From positions 83,223-147,222 of the forward strand of contig JAEZHK010000127.1 of NCBI GenBank assembly GCA_023416655.1: 64,000 nucleotides of DNA, in the 5' to 3' direction. The position numbers were made by a program, and so were the translations under genes. Under the pieces are notes generated by a model. The model searched no databases. It saw only the letters and a program-made list of their open reading frames with translations, and had not been told where the DNA came from. This DNA comes from Bacillota bacterium (GTDB taxonomy: Bacteria > Bacillota > Clostridia > Christensenellales > Aristaeellaceae). Below, piece by piece: positions 1-8,959 of the stretch. Positions within the stretch are counted from its first letter, which is position 1; each line of letters begins with the position of its first letter.

Positions 1-991
1 CGCGGATGATCAGCTGCGGGTAGAACACCACCCGCTGCTTTTCCTCGACCTTCCGTTCGATGTCCTGGATCAGAACGTTGAGGGCGCTGACGCCCATCTG
101 CTCGAGCGGCTGTGACAGCGTGGTCATCCGCTTCAGCGGCCGGTCGATCCGGGGCGGCTGGTCGTCGTCAAATCCCACCAGCATCACATCCTCCGGCACC
201 CTGACCCCCGCGTCCTCCAGCGCCATCATCACGCCATAAGCAGTGTTGTCCGATGCGCAGTAGAACGCGTCGGGCAGCCTGCGCTCCACCAAAAGGTGGG
301 ATCGCATGGCCTTGTAGCTGCTCTCCACGGTGAAGTCGGCGCTGACGATCATGTCGCTGCTCACAGTCACGCCGTGGGATTGCAAAGCCGTGATGTAGCC
401 GTCCCGACGCTCCAGCGACACCTTCTGCCGCATGTCGCCCCCCACATGGTAGATGCGCCGGCAGCCGCACTGGAACAGGTGGTCCACCGCCAGCTTGGAA
501 CCGAAGGCGTTGTCCACGATCACGTTGTTGATATTGAGCCGAGGAAACGTATTCTCCACGACCACAAAGGGGAAGCTGGCTTCCGCCAGTTCCTCGATCA
601 GGCGCTCGTCGTCCAGACTGCTGCCATAGAGCAGCACGCCGTCGGTCCGGCCCTGGGAGAAGTACTTGATCGCCCGGTTCTTCAGCGAGGTGCTGTTGCG
701 GCCGCTGGCAAACACCACGTCGTAGCCGATCCGGTCAGCTTCTTTTTCGATGCCGTCGATCAGTCCGAAGAAGTAGGGCTCGCATAACGTGTCCATAACC
801 ACGCCGATGGTTTGCGTCTTCTTAAGCACCAGCGAACGCGCCAGCTGGTTGGGCTTATATTGTAGCTCGGCCATGGCGGCCAGGATCTTTTGGCGGGACT
901 TTTCACTGACGCCGCTCTGCCGGTTGACGGTTCGGGAAACCAGCGTCTTGGAGACGCCGGCGAGCTTGGCCACGTCGTATAGGCTGGACAT
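1..991 (-). CDS. LacI-family transcriptional regulator (3' end outside window)
   Basis: This is a one-component repressor or activator of sugar genes. Translation from the ATG at 991 begins MSSLYDVAKLAGVSKTLVSR, the classic LacI helix-turn-helix. The hinge helix (about residues 50-58, NQLARSL) and a periplasmic-binding-protein-like sensor domain follow, with motifs GVVMDT, GRTDGVLL and LVGFDDDQPP. About 330 residues are visible, so only the last few residues lie beyond the window edge. The start is supported by GAGGTGA upstream and by a strong promoter at 1025-1054. Its ligand is unknown. It is convergent with nothing and reads away from the nag operon, on the same strand and downstream of it, so it may regulate genes to the left of the window. 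Family assignment is secure. Confidence 0.93.
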   Translation of the reverse strand, partial: MSSLYDVAKLAGVSKTLVSRTVNRQSGVSEKSRQKILAAMAELQYKPNQLARSLVLKKTQTIGVVMDTLCEPYFFGLIDGIEKEADRIGYDVVFASGRNSTSLKNRAIKYFSQGRTDGVLLYGSSLDDERLIEELAEASFPFVVVENTFPRLNINNVIVDNAFGSKLAVDHLFQCGCRRIYHVGGDMRQKVSLERRDGYITALQSHGVTVSSDMIVSADFTVESSYKAMRSHLLVERRLPDAFYCASDNTAYGVMMALEDAGVRVPEDVMLVGFDDDQPPRIDRPLKRMTTLSQPLEQMGVSALNVLIQDIERKVEEKQRVVFYPQLIIR

Positions 992-1024
992 GCGGCGTCA
1001 CCTCAAATGTGTAACGATAAACAT

Positions 1025-1054
1025 ATTGTAACCCCGTGCCGGATTGATTGTCAA
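1025..1054 (-). promoter_or_regulatory. Sigma-A promoter of the LacI-family gene
   Basis: On the minus strand TTGACA (1049-1054) and TACAAT (1025-1030) are separated by 18 bases. They lie 34 bases upstream of the LacI-family start codon. Between the -10 box and the ribosome binding site there is an imperfect inverted repeat (about 1009-1030, GTAACGAT / ATTGTAAC) that could be an autoregulatory operator. The promoter is seen directly; the operator is a guess. Confidence 0.75.
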
Positions 1055-1349
1055 GAGGGGGGTTCAGTTTTTGCTTGTCTGGTCGCGATTTTCAGGACAG
1101 CGATATTTCCGATCCTTTGGTAGACGTAGGGGCTCTAGAATGTGAAAAGAGCATAGATACCATGCAAATAAGGCAACACCGTGCAAAGGGGTATAGGTAG
1201 GGCATGTTCCACGGATATCCAAGGGCGTACTATCTATGTTGGGTTTTGCATCGTGCAGGAACCGTATCAGACCAGCAAACCCCGCTTATCGGCCAGACAC
1301 AGATTTACCAGCGCGAACATCATCTTCAGTTTAGCGTTCCCATCGGACT
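1055..1349. other. Intergenic stretch, no recognised content
   Basis: Apart from the LacI-gene promoter next to it, I see no gene, RNA or clear rho-independent terminator here. It is the 3' flank of nagB. Short open frames on both strands resemble nothing I recognise. Confidence 0.5.
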
Positions 1350-2081
1350 TCAGCGCCCGGTCAGGCCGCTTGCGGCCGCTTCGTCCATCACGATTACAGC
1401 GCAGGGGTGCATCCGCAACGCGGAGGCCGGGAGTTTCGGCGTAATGGGGCCGAGCACAAGATCGCGAATGACCTCGGCCTTGTCCTCGCCCGTCGCAATC
1501 AGAAGCGTCTTCCGCGCGCGCATGATTGTTCCGATGCCCATCGAAATCGCGGTACGCGGCACCTCGCCCGCAGAAGAAAAAAAGCGTTTGTTCGCGGCGA
1601 TGGTCGATTCCGTGAGCACGACGACGCCGGTCCGATCCAAGAAGGCGTCGGCCGGTTCGTTGAAGCCGATATGCCCGTTTCTGCCTATGCCCAGGACCTG
1701 CATATCGATCCCGCCGGCCAGACGGATGGCCTCCTCATAGGCGCGGGCGTTTTCCGCTCCATCACCAGTTCCGCATGGCACGTGCGTATGGCCTTTGGGG
1801 ATGTTCACGTGCTCGAAAAGGTTCTCGTCCATGAAGCGGCGATAGCTCTGGGGATGCTCCGCGCCGATCCCCATGTATTCGTCGAGGTTGAAGGTTGTCG
1901 CGCGCGAAAAGTCCAACAATCCCTCTCGGTGCATTCGGACCAACTCACGGTACGTTGGGATCGGGGACGAGCCGGTCGGAAGGCCGAGCACGATGTCGGG
2001 CTTGACGAGTATCTCCGCGGCGATGATCGTCGCAGCCTGTTTTGCGACGCATTGCGAATCCTTGAGTACATGAATCTGCAT
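1350..2081 (-). CDS. nagB: Glucosamine-6-phosphate deaminase NagB
   Basis: Converts glucosamine-6-phosphate to fructose-6-phosphate and ammonia, the last step of hexosamine catabolism in the cytoplasm. The 243-residue length matches the short Bacillus-type NagB. Visible motifs are LGLPTGSSP (phosphate loop, about 33-40), NLDEY (catalytic Asp67) and GIGRNGHIGFNEP (131-143), which gives the Asn135/His137/Glu142 ring-opening set; E. coli has Asp in place of the Asn. The start has AGGAGG at a good distance. It is the last gene of the operon running from 8959, 50 bases after galE, and completes the NagA-NagB route. Confidence 0.96.
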   Translation of the reverse strand: MQIHVLKDSQCVAKQAATIIAAEILVKPDIVLGLPTGSSPIPTYRELVRMHREGLLDFSRATTFNLDEYMGIGAEHPQSYRRFMDENLFEHVNIPKGHTHVPCGTGDGAENARAYEEAIRLAGGIDMQVLGIGRNGHIGFNEPADAFLDRTGVVVLTESTIAANKRFFSSAGEVPRTAISMGIGTIMRARKTLLIATGEDKAEVIRDLVLGPITPKLPASALRMHPCAVIVMDEAAASGLTGR

Positions 2082-2131
2082 CAGTAGATCCTCCTAAACA
2101 TTCAAACGCGCGTGCCACGGATTCCCCCTCT

Positions 2132-3139
2132 TCAGAATCCGTCGGGGTTCAAGCGTTGCCAATTCCACGCGTCGCGGCACATCTCCTCGAGCCCCCGCGC
2201 CGCCTTCCAGCCGAGAAGGCTCTCCGCCTTGGCCGGGTTCGAGTACACCGCTCCGAGGTCGCCGGGTCTACGCGCCTGTATCCGATAGGCCACCTTCACG
2301 CTGTTCACGCGCTCGAAGGCACGGATGACCTCCAGCACGCTGTAGCCTCTGCCGGTGCCCAAGTTGAACGCCTCGCAACCAGCATGGTCCAGCGCGTATT
2401 CGATTGCGCGGACATGCCCCTCGGCAAGGTCCATCACATGGATATAGTCCCGCACACCGGTGCCGTCCGGCGTGTCGTAGTCGTTTCCGAACACGTTCAC
2501 ATACGCGTGCCGGCCGGCGGCGGTCTGCGACACAAAGGGCAGGAGATTGTTTGGGGTTCCGCCCGGACTCTCGCCGATGCGGCCCCCCGGATGCGCGCCG
2601 ATGGGGTTGAAGTACCGCAGCAACACCACCGACAGCGCGTCGTCCGCGCGCGCGGCGTCGCTAAGAATCTGTTCGCACATGAACTTCGTCCAGCCGTAGG
2701 GGTTGGCGCAACCCAGCGCGGCGTGCTCGTCCACCGGCATGGGCGCGTCCCCGCGGTACACCGTGGCGGAGGATGAGAACACGAGGCGCTTCACGCCGCG
2801 CTCGCCCATGACCTTGAGCAGCGTCATGGTGCTCGACAGGTTGTTCTCGTAGTAACGAAGCGGGATTTCTGCGGACTCGCCCACCGCCTTCAGCCCCGCG
2901 AAGTGGATCACGCAGTCGATCACATGCTCCCGAAACACTCGGTCCAGCGAGGGCAGGTCACACACATCCAGCCGGTAGAACGGGATTTCGCGCCCGACGA
3001 TCTCCTGAACGCGCGATAAAGCGCGCGCGTCGCTGTTTACGAGGTTATCGACCACGACCACATCGTAACCTCGCTCCGCCAGCGCCACGCAGGTGTGCGT
3101 GCCGATGTATCCAGCGCCGCCCGTCACCAGGATTTTCAT
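2132..3139 (-). CDS. galE: UDP-glucose / UDP-N-acetylglucosamine 4-epimerase GalE
   Basis: NAD-dependent short-chain epimerase, 335 residues, interconverting UDP-Gal(NAc) and UDP-Glc(NAc). TGGAGYIG near residue 6 is the NAD-binding loop. SSATVY and NPYGWTK supply the catalytic Ser and Tyr-x3-Lys. I chose the ATG at 3139 because it begins the Rossmann fold directly, has AGAGGAG upstream and overlaps the stop of the kinase gene by four bases (ATGA). The longer open frame upstream is the kinase gene in another frame. Together with the 1-kinase and nucleotidyltransferase it would turn a galacto-configured sugar nucleotide into its gluco form. Whether it prefers N-acetylated substrates cannot be read from the sequence. 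Confidence 0.95.
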   Translation of the reverse strand: MKILVTGGAGYIGTHTCVALAERGYDVVVVDNLVNSDARALSRVQEIVGREIPFYRLDVCDLPSLDRVFREHVIDCVIHFAGLKAVGESAEIPLRYYENNLSSTMTLLKVMGERGVKRLVFSSSATVYRGDAPMPVDEHAALGCANPYGWTKFMCEQILSDAARADDALSVVLLRYFNPIGAHPGGRIGESPGGTPNNLLPFVSQTAAGRHAYVNVFGNDYDTPDGTGVRDYIHVMDLAEGHVRAIEYALDHAGCEAFNLGTGRGYSVLEVIRAFERVNSVKVAYRIQARRPGDLGAVYSNPAKAESLLGWKAARGLEEMCRDAWNWQRLNPDGF

Positions 3140-4221
3140 CGCCTCTGCTCCTCTGAGACGATGCGCCGCATCTGATCCCACTTCGAATCCATGTCCGCCA
3201 CGAGCTTGAACTGCGTGCGGGCGCGATCCAAATTCTGCGCTGGGCGATGGGTGCGGAAGTATTTGTCTCCCTCGAGGTAGTCCGTCAGAAAGCGAACACC
3301 GCATTCCAGCGTCATCAGCTTCGCGCCCATCGGCAGGGTTTCAATCTCCTCGCGGGTGAGCGTCGCGCCGCAAGCCTCGAGAAAGCCGTCGGTGTATGCG
3401 CGGAAAAGCTCGAGGCTGATCGAAACCTTCGAGAGGTCCCGTTCGTCCTCCGCGCCGGTGCTGGCGCCGAAGCGGATGGAGTCGCCGAAATCGTTCCCGC
3501 TCAGCCCGGGCATGACCGTGTCCAGATCGATCACGCACAGGGGTTCCCGGGTCTTCGCATCCAGCATCACGTTGTTCATCTTGGTGTCGTTGTGCGTAAC
3601 CCGGAGCGGCAGGTCCCCGCGAATCAGCATGTCCAGCATGACGCCAGCATGCACTTCCTGGCTCAGCGCGAAATCGATCTCTGGCCGCACGTCGCGCGCG
3701 CGCCCCAGCGCGTCCGCCTCGATCGCGCGGTGCAAGGTTTTGTAGCGGTTGACCGTGTCATGAAATTTCGGAATGGTCTCCGAAAGCGTGGCCGCGGGAA
3801 AGTCTGCGAGCCGCGTTTGGAACCTCCCGAAAGCCAGCGCGCTCTGGCGAAACTCCCAGGCGCTCTCCGGTTGATCGATGCAGACGCTGTCCGTGATGAA
3901 TTCGTACACCCGGTAATAGCCGGACTTCTCAGCATCGACCGCGTCTTTCCAATAAATATACTCCTCGCCGTCCGGCCTCGGCACGAGCGTCAGCACGTGG
4001 CAATGGTCCAGGCCGCGTTGGCGCAGAAAGCGCGTCACGGAGGAGATGTTGCGCATCAGCGCGGGCACGTCCTTGAAGATCGCGTCGTTGATCCTCTGCA
4101 TGATGTATCGGTGTCCCGAACGGGTATTGACCAAGTAGGTTCGGTTGATGTGCCCGTTCCCATACGGCGCGCAGGAGACCGCTTCCGCGTCCAGGGAAAA
4201 TCGGGCAAGTATCTCAAGCAT
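3136..4221 (-). CDS. nahK: N-acetylhexosamine 1-kinase (NahK/LnpB-like)
   Basis: A phosphotransferase of the aminoglycoside-kinase fold, 361 residues, very close to the length of bifidobacterial NahK, which phosphorylates GalNAc or GlcNAc at the anomeric carbon. The catalytic loop HNDTKMNN (210-217) and the metal-binding IDLDT (231-235) are intact. An N-terminal glycine-rich segment (YGNGHINRTY) fits the nucleotide-binding lobe. In bifidobacteria the equivalent gene sits with a GH112 phosphorylase, a uridylyltransferase and galE. Here it sits between a nucleotidyltransferase and galE, 12 bases and -4 bases away, and no phosphorylase is visible. The kinase class is clear; the GalNAc/GlcNAc specificity is inferred from context. 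Confidence 0.8.
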   Translation of the reverse strand: MLEILARFSLDAEAVSCAPYGNGHINRTYLVNTRSGHRYIMQRINDAIFKDVPALMRNISSVTRFLRQRGLDHCHVLTLVPRPDGEEYIYWKDAVDAEKSGYYRVYEFITDSVCIDQPESAWEFRQSALAFGRFQTRLADFPAATLSETIPKFHDTVNRYKTLHRAIEADALGRARDVRPEIDFALSQEVHAGVMLDMLIRGDLPLRVTHNDTKMNNVMLDAKTREPLCVIDLDTVMPGLSGNDFGDSIRFGASTGAEDERDLSKVSISLELFRAYTDGFLEACGATLTREEIETLPMGAKLMTLECGVRFLTDYLEGDKYFRTHRPAQNLDRARTQFKLVADMDSKWDQMRRIVSEEQRR

Positions 4222-4233
4222 GGGTTCGCCTCC

Positions 4234-5154
4234 TCAGCGCCACAAATGGTCGGCATAGACGCCATTTCGCTTCATTTCCGCGATGGCCGCGCGCACGCGC
4301 CGCATGTCATCGTGGTAGGTCACGCCGTACCACTTTTCCCGCGTGGGCAGCACGCTTACGTGGGCCTTTCCCTCCTGTATCAACTGATTCGGGATTAGGG
4401 GCAGGAAGTACTCGCATTTGAGTGGGTTCGTCGTAAGGTTCGATTGTAGGAAGTCGCCGAAACGCGCTTCGATCTCTGCGAGAATCGAGTGCCGGAACCC
4501 CCACAGGTTCATGGACACGATCGTGCCCATGGGGAGGAACGTGAAATCCGTTCCGTTCTCGGTGAAGGCCGCGCCGCCCTCTCGCGGCTCAATGTGCGTG
4601 CGCTCCACGATGCCGGTGAGCTCGCCTTTATCGCTCACGGAGCAGATTCCGCGTGCTACGTGACCGAATTCGGTCATCGTGTTTTCCACCGGGTATCCCA
4701 CCATCGCGTGTCGGTTTTCGGGCATGGGCGCAGCGAGAAAGTCGTAAATAGCCTTGAACGAGCTGCGGCCGTAGAAATCGTCGGCGTTGATCGCCGCGAA
4801 GCTGCCACGAAGCTTGTCCGTCGCGCACAGGATGGCGTGGGCGGTGCCCCAGGGCTTCGTGCGCCCCTCCGGCAGCGAAAAGCCCGGCGGAAGCCGATCC
4901 ATCCGCTGGTGCGCGTACTCCAGATCGACGCGCTTGGAAATCCTGTCGCCGATGACCTCGCGGAATTCCGCTTCCATCTCCGACTTGATGACGCAGACGA
5001 CCTTTTCAAACCCGGCAAGCACGGCGTCGTAGATCGAGAAATCGATGATCAGATGCCCTTCGTCATCCACGGGGTCGATCTGTTTCAGGCCGCCGTACCG
5101 GCTCCCCAGCCCCGCGGCCATGATGACGAGGGAGGGTTTCGCTTCAATGCTCAT
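4234..5154 (-). CDS. Sugar-1-phosphate nucleotidyltransferase
   Basis: A 306-residue protein with the N-terminal GT-A nucleotidyltransferase signature (AAGLGSRYGG, about 13-22) and the metal-binding Asp pair INADDFYG (Asp125-Asp126). It joins a sugar-1-phosphate to a nucleoside triphosphate and releases pyrophosphate. The C-terminal part (KCEYFLPLIPNQLI) has no left-handed beta-helix acyltransferase domain, so it is not a GlmU. Lying eight bases after the ROK gene and twelve before the 1-kinase, it most likely uses the kinase product, hexosamine-1-phosphate plus UTP, to feed GalE. This role is taken by GalT in the bifidobacterial pathway. The nucleotide preference is not visible. Confidence 0.8.
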   Translation of the reverse strand: MSIEAKPSLVIMAAGLGSRYGGLKQIDPVDDEGHLIIDFSIYDAVLAGFEKVVCVIKSEMEAEFREVIGDRISKRVDLEYAHQRMDRLPPGFSLPEGRTKPWGTAHAILCATDKLRGSFAAINADDFYGRSSFKAIYDFLAAPMPENRHAMVGYPVENTMTEFGHVARGICSVSDKGELTGIVERTHIEPREGGAAFTENGTDFTFLPMGTIVSMNLWGFRHSILAEIEARFGDFLQSNLTTNPLKCEYFLPLIPNQLIQEGKAHVSVLPTREKWYGVTYHDDMRRVRAAIAEMKRNGVYADHLWR

Positions 5155-5162
5155 GTTGCCCC

Positions 5163-6539
5163 TTAATACTCCGGCAGGCTCGCCGCCGCGATGGATTGCC
5201 CCACCCTGCGGCTGGACTCATCCGGCAGGTGGAGTTTGATGCGCCCGAAAAGCTCCGGGAACTCAGCTGTCAGAACCTCCTTAGCGCGCTCGATCAGAAT
5301 GATGCCACCCTTGCCGGAAGTGACCCGCCCCATGATGAGCACATGAGAAATCTCGTAGAAGCGCGCATAGTAAGCGACGGCATAGCCGAAATACGCGCCG
5401 ATGGTCTCGTAGATCGCGGCGGCACGCGCGTCGCTTTGCTCCATCAGTTCCTGAACGACGCGGAGTTTTTCCGCCGGGGTCAACGACTCCTCGAGCGAAA
5501 TGCCCGCTGCGGGGGCCAGCTTGATGATTGCGTCCTGCGAAAAATATTTTACACCGCAGCCGCGATCTTTGGACCACTCGTCTTCCATCGCGCCGGGGAA
5601 GAAATCCACCGGGACGAACGCCAACTCGTTCAGCCAGCCGGTGATGTTGCCGTCCAAATCGATGTATCCGCCGGCCTCGCTGGTGCCCATCGCGATGCCC
5701 AGCACGCCGTTTTCATTCAGATCCATCGCGCCCGCGAGCGCCGTCACGTCCCCGTCGTTCGCCACGACGATGGGGATGCCCATACCGATCTCACGGGCGG
5801 CGTCCAGGTACATGTTCTTGACACGCTTTTCGAAGTCCTCGTCGGACACCTTCAGAAAAAGCGAGGCGACCATGATCCGGTTGTCAATGTACACGCCCGC
5901 GGAGCTAACGCCGATGGCGTCTACGCGAGGCATTTTGGAGGCCGCCGTGCGGAAGGATTCCAGAATGCCCTGATACTGGTATTCCGGATCGGATTGCGTC
6001 TTGGGGTGCCAGATCACCTCTTCGGAGTACACCGCCACGCCGTCGATGACCGCACTCACCTTTCGATCACTTCCGCCCGCGTCAAAACCGATGCGGTATC
6101 CGTTCAAATGGCGTCCGACGGCGCTGGCGGAGCGCTTTGTCCGGGGCATATCCGCGGCATTTTCAATATAATCCACCCGGAACGGGCGCTCATAAACGCG
6201 GCTCATGAAGCCGCGATCAAATTCCCGAAGCCCGCCAAAGTCATATGCGGCGCGCAGGTATTCGAAGATTGCCTTGGAGCCATGCACATGGATGTGGTAC
6301 CCTCCGTAGATCCATAGAAGTGTCTTGACGACGCGCTCGACCACGGCACAGTTACGTGTGTCATCGACTCCGTCCGGAAAGACATTTAGGGTTGTGGTTT
6401 CGCAGTACCCCTGATTGCGCTCAATCACGATTACGACAGATACATGTTCCCCGGCCCGCACATCCGCGTCATATTCGCGCAGAGCCAACTCCATTGGAGC
6501 AAAATCCGGATCCAGCTTCGCCTTGACTTTCAATTCCAT
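5163..6539 (-). CDS. Atypical ROK-family protein with an N-terminal extension
   Basis: 458 residues, far longer than the roughly 300 of ROK sugar kinases. Residues 1 to about 147 form a domain I do not recognise. The ROK core begins at GFDAGGSDRK (151-160, phosphate-1 motif) and continues with VANDGDVTAL and GIAMGTSEAGGY (phosphate-2). The usual zinc motif C-x-C-G-x2-G-C after a GH dipeptide is missing; the region reads DEWSKDRGCGVKYFSQ. There is no helix-turn-helix I can identify. In an operon that lacks another 6-kinase it could be a GlcNAc or hexosamine kinase supplying NagA, or a sugar sensor. ROK membership is solid; activity is open. Confidence 0.75.
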   Translation of the reverse strand: MELKVKAKLDPDFAPMELALREYDADVRAGEHVSVVIVIERNQGYCETTTLNVFPDGVDDTRNCAVVERVVKTLLWIYGGYHIHVHGSKAIFEYLRAAYDFGGLREFDRGFMSRVYERPFRVDYIENAADMPRTKRSASAVGRHLNGYRIGFDAGGSDRKVSAVIDGVAVYSEEVIWHPKTQSDPEYQYQGILESFRTAASKMPRVDAIGVSSAGVYIDNRIMVASLFLKVSDEDFEKRVKNMYLDAAREIGMGIPIVVANDGDVTALAGAMDLNENGVLGIAMGTSEAGGYIDLDGNITGWLNELAFVPVDFFPGAMEDEWSKDRGCGVKYFSQDAIIKLAPAAGISLEESLTPAEKLRVVQELMEQSDARAAAIYETIGAYFGYAVAYYARFYEISHVLIMGRVTSGKGGIILIERAKEVLTAEFPELFGRIKLHLPDESSRRVGQSIAAASLPEY

Positions 6540-6554
6540 CGTATATGCCCTCCA

Positions 6555-7697
6555 TCAAGCTTCGTAGAGCATCCTTCCGCCCACGATCGTGGCGGACACG
6601 TTGATTTCCTCGTCGCACAGCAGGATATCAGCGTCCTTTCCGACCTCCAGCGAGCCCTTCGCGGCGTCCAGCCCGAGGCGACGCGCGGGGTTTAGCGAGG
6701 CCATGTTCACGACCTCGTTCAGTGGCAGCGTGCAATGCTTGCGCATGTTACGCACGGCCTCGTTCAGCTTCAATACGCTCCCCGCGATCGTCCCGTCCTG
6801 CAGGCGGCATTCGATGCCGTTTACGAAGATCGGCTGACCACCCAGCGTGTACTCGCCGTCCGCCAGACCCCCTGCGCGCGTGCAGTCGGTAATGAGCACG
6901 AGCTTGTCGCGCTTGAGCTGGGCGACCATATCGAACAGCTTCGGGTGCACGTGGAACATGTCGGCGATCAGCTCGCAGCTGATCCGCGCGTCCGAGAGCG
7001 CCGCGCCCACGACGCCGGGATCCCGGTGCATCAGCGGCGTCTGCGCGTTGAAAAGGTGCGTCACGTGCCGCACGCCCGCCTCGATCGCGGCCTCCGCTGC
7101 GTCAAACCCGGCGTCGGTATGGCCCATCGAAATGAGCGTCTTTCCCGCCATCGCGCTCACACAGTCCATGTTGCCGGGCATCTCCGGCGCGATGGTGAAC
7201 ACGCGCAGGATATCCATGTATTCCATCAGGAACGCCGCCTCGCCGGGTCGGATGTTCTCCCCAGCCTGCGCACCCTTGCGGGAAGGGTTGATGAACGGGC
7301 CTTCCGCGTTTACACCCAGGATGCGCGCGCCGTTCCAGCCGGGGCCGGCACTCTCCCGCATGGCCCGGCGAATCTGCGCAAACGCGGCGCGCAGCGCGGG
7401 ATCGGAAACGGTCATCGTCGTGGGCAGGAAGCCGGTCACGCCGTTTCTGACGATGCCTTCCGCCATGGTGCGCAATCCTTCAAAGGATCCGTCCGAGGCG
7501 TCCTCGCCCAGATACCCGTGGATGTGCATATCCAGAAGGCCGGGCAGCACATACCGCCCGCCCGCGTCCAGGATTTCCGCGCCTACGGGTACGCTCGGGG
7601 AATCGGTCAATCCCCGTATTTGGCTGTCAAAGAGCAGCGCCGCGTTATGCTCAACCCTGTCAGGCAGTACGATTTTTCCGTTGATAATGGCTTTCAT
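6555..7697 (-). CDS. nagA: N-acetylglucosamine-6-phosphate deacetylase NagA
   Basis: Removes acetate from GlcNAc-6-phosphate, giving glucosamine-6-phosphate for NagB. The 380-residue amidohydrolase has the DMHIHG metal motif (56-61), GPFINPSRKGAQ, the metal histidines in SMGHTDA and HVTHLFNA, and the catalytic Asp in LITDCTRAGG (about 270). It overlaps the upstream AraC-type gene by four bases and is followed 15 bases later by the ROK gene, so it is co-transcribed with both. Length and motifs are normal for the family. Confidence 0.95.
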   Translation of the reverse strand: MKAIINGKIVLPDRVEHNAALLFDSQIRGLTDSPSVPVGAEILDAGGRYVLPGLLDMHIHGYLGEDASDGSFEGLRTMAEGIVRNGVTGFLPTTMTVSDPALRAAFAQIRRAMRESAGPGWNGARILGVNAEGPFINPSRKGAQAGENIRPGEAAFLMEYMDILRVFTIAPEMPGNMDCVSAMAGKTLISMGHTDAGFDAAEAAIEAGVRHVTHLFNAQTPLMHRDPGVVGAALSDARISCELIADMFHVHPKLFDMVAQLKRDKLVLITDCTRAGGLADGEYTLGGQPIFVNGIECRLQDGTIAGSVLKLNEAVRNMRKHCTLPLNEVVNMASLNPARRLGLDAAKGSLEVGKDADILLCDEEINVSATIVGGRMLYEA

Positions 7698-8959
7698 GCA
7701 CCTGTCACCTCTATCTCATTTGCCTGTTCGTTTCTTTGGATCAGCGTCGGCGGCTGCTTTTTCACGATGTCGCTGGGCGCGATGCTGCGCGAAAACTCGG
7801 AGGGCGTCATGCCATACCAGCGCTTGAACAGATACGAAAAGTGGTATACGGAGGAAAACTTCAGCCGGTCGGCGATCTGGGTGAAGTTCATCTCGCCTTG
7901 TTTAATCAGGAGCTTGCTTTCCTCCATCTTTTCGCGGCGGATGTAGTCGCTGGGCTTGGTATTCAAGTGGCGTGAGAACAGCACGGACAGGTAGGAGGGG
8001 CACACGTTGACCGCGCCGGCCACGATGGCCACGGAGAGCTTTTCGTAGATGTTGGCCGTGATGTAGCGTAGTGCCTGGTCCACGACGGTGCCCTCACTGT
8101 TGGTCGAGTACGGGCGCGCCAGCGGCGCTCCCCTGTCGCCCCGGTACGCGTGGCGGATCATGCCCAGCAGGAATTGCATCAGATAGCAACAGATGAGGTC
8201 TCCGCTGAGGATGTCCGCCTGCCGGGACTCCTCGAGCAGGCCATTCAGCAACGCCGCGCCGCGCGCGTCCACCGGGAGCGTTTTGTTCAGCAGGATGTCC
8301 GCATAGTTGCAGTCCATATCGAAGGCTATGGTCAAAAAGCATACGAGCGTGTCGCCCTCCGAGGACTGCGCGTGCCACTGGTTCGGACCGTAGAGCATCA
8401 TCTCGCCCGGTTTCAAGAGGTAATCCTGCCCGCCCACAATACTGTGCATGCTGCCTGTGTCCATGTACGTCAGCTCGTACTGGCGGTGTGCTTCCCCTTT
8501 GAAGAAGAAGTTGCCCTCCTTCTCCTGGTAAAAGAGCGTGCGGATGCACTGAATGTCCATACCGGAGGAAATGATGTTAGCCTTCCCGTTGTAGGGGAGC
8601 GGGACGCTCACAATCAGCGCGTCCTGGTGCGTACACATGTACACGTCGCAGCGCTCGTCGAACGGGATCACGCAGTAGTATACGCCGCGATGAATCAGCA
8701 CCGGCTTATCCAGATAGAACGCCTCGATCGCCTCGGGCTCAAGCGAGCGCGACACCACGAGGATCGCCATACCGTCCTCGAAGTCCATGTATACGTCCGC
8801 GCTCGACTGGTACAGGATGTCCGTATTTCCCCCGATGCTCTGGAGCTTCGTGATCCATTGCGCGCCGGCGGGAAAGCCGTGACCAGCCAGTTGCTCCCCA
8901 AGCACCCGTCCGTAGGGGGAAAAGTTCGGCCTGCATAGATTCTTTATCATAATAAGCAC
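7694..8959 (-). CDS. AraC-family regulator of the hexosamine operon
   Basis: 421 residues. The middle contains a cupin-like sensor segment (YMDTGSMHSIVGG, LLKPGEMMLYGPNQWH). The C-terminal ~100 residues hold the paired helix-turn-helix of AraC activators (LSVAIVAGAVNVCPSYLSVLF, then SSVYHFSYLFKRWYGMTPSEF split by other residues). The N-terminal ~150 residues form an additional domain I cannot assign. The start is uncertain: GTG at 8959 or ATG at 8950, neither with a strong ribosome binding site. It overlaps nagA by four bases, so it heads the seven-gene operon and probably controls its own promoter in response to an amino sugar. Confidence 0.85.
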   Translation of the reverse strand: MLIMIKNLCRPNFSPYGRVLGEQLAGHGFPAGAQWITKLQSIGGNTDILYQSSADVYMDFEDGMAILVVSRSLEPEAIEAFYLDKPVLIHRGVYYCVIPFDERCDVYMCTHQDALIVSVPLPYNGKANIISSGMDIQCIRTLFYQEKEGNFFFKGEAHRQYELTYMDTGSMHSIVGGQDYLLKPGEMMLYGPNQWHAQSSEGDTLVCFLTIAFDMDCNYADILLNKTLPVDARGAALLNGLLEESRQADILSGDLICCYLMQFLLGMIRHAYRGDRGAPLARPYSTNSEGTVVDQALRYITANIYEKLSVAIVAGAVNVCPSYLSVLFSRHLNTKPSDYIRREKMEESKLLIKQGEMNFTQIADRLKFSSVYHFSYLFKRWYGMTPSEFSRSIAPSDIVKKQPPTLIQRNEQANEIEVTGA

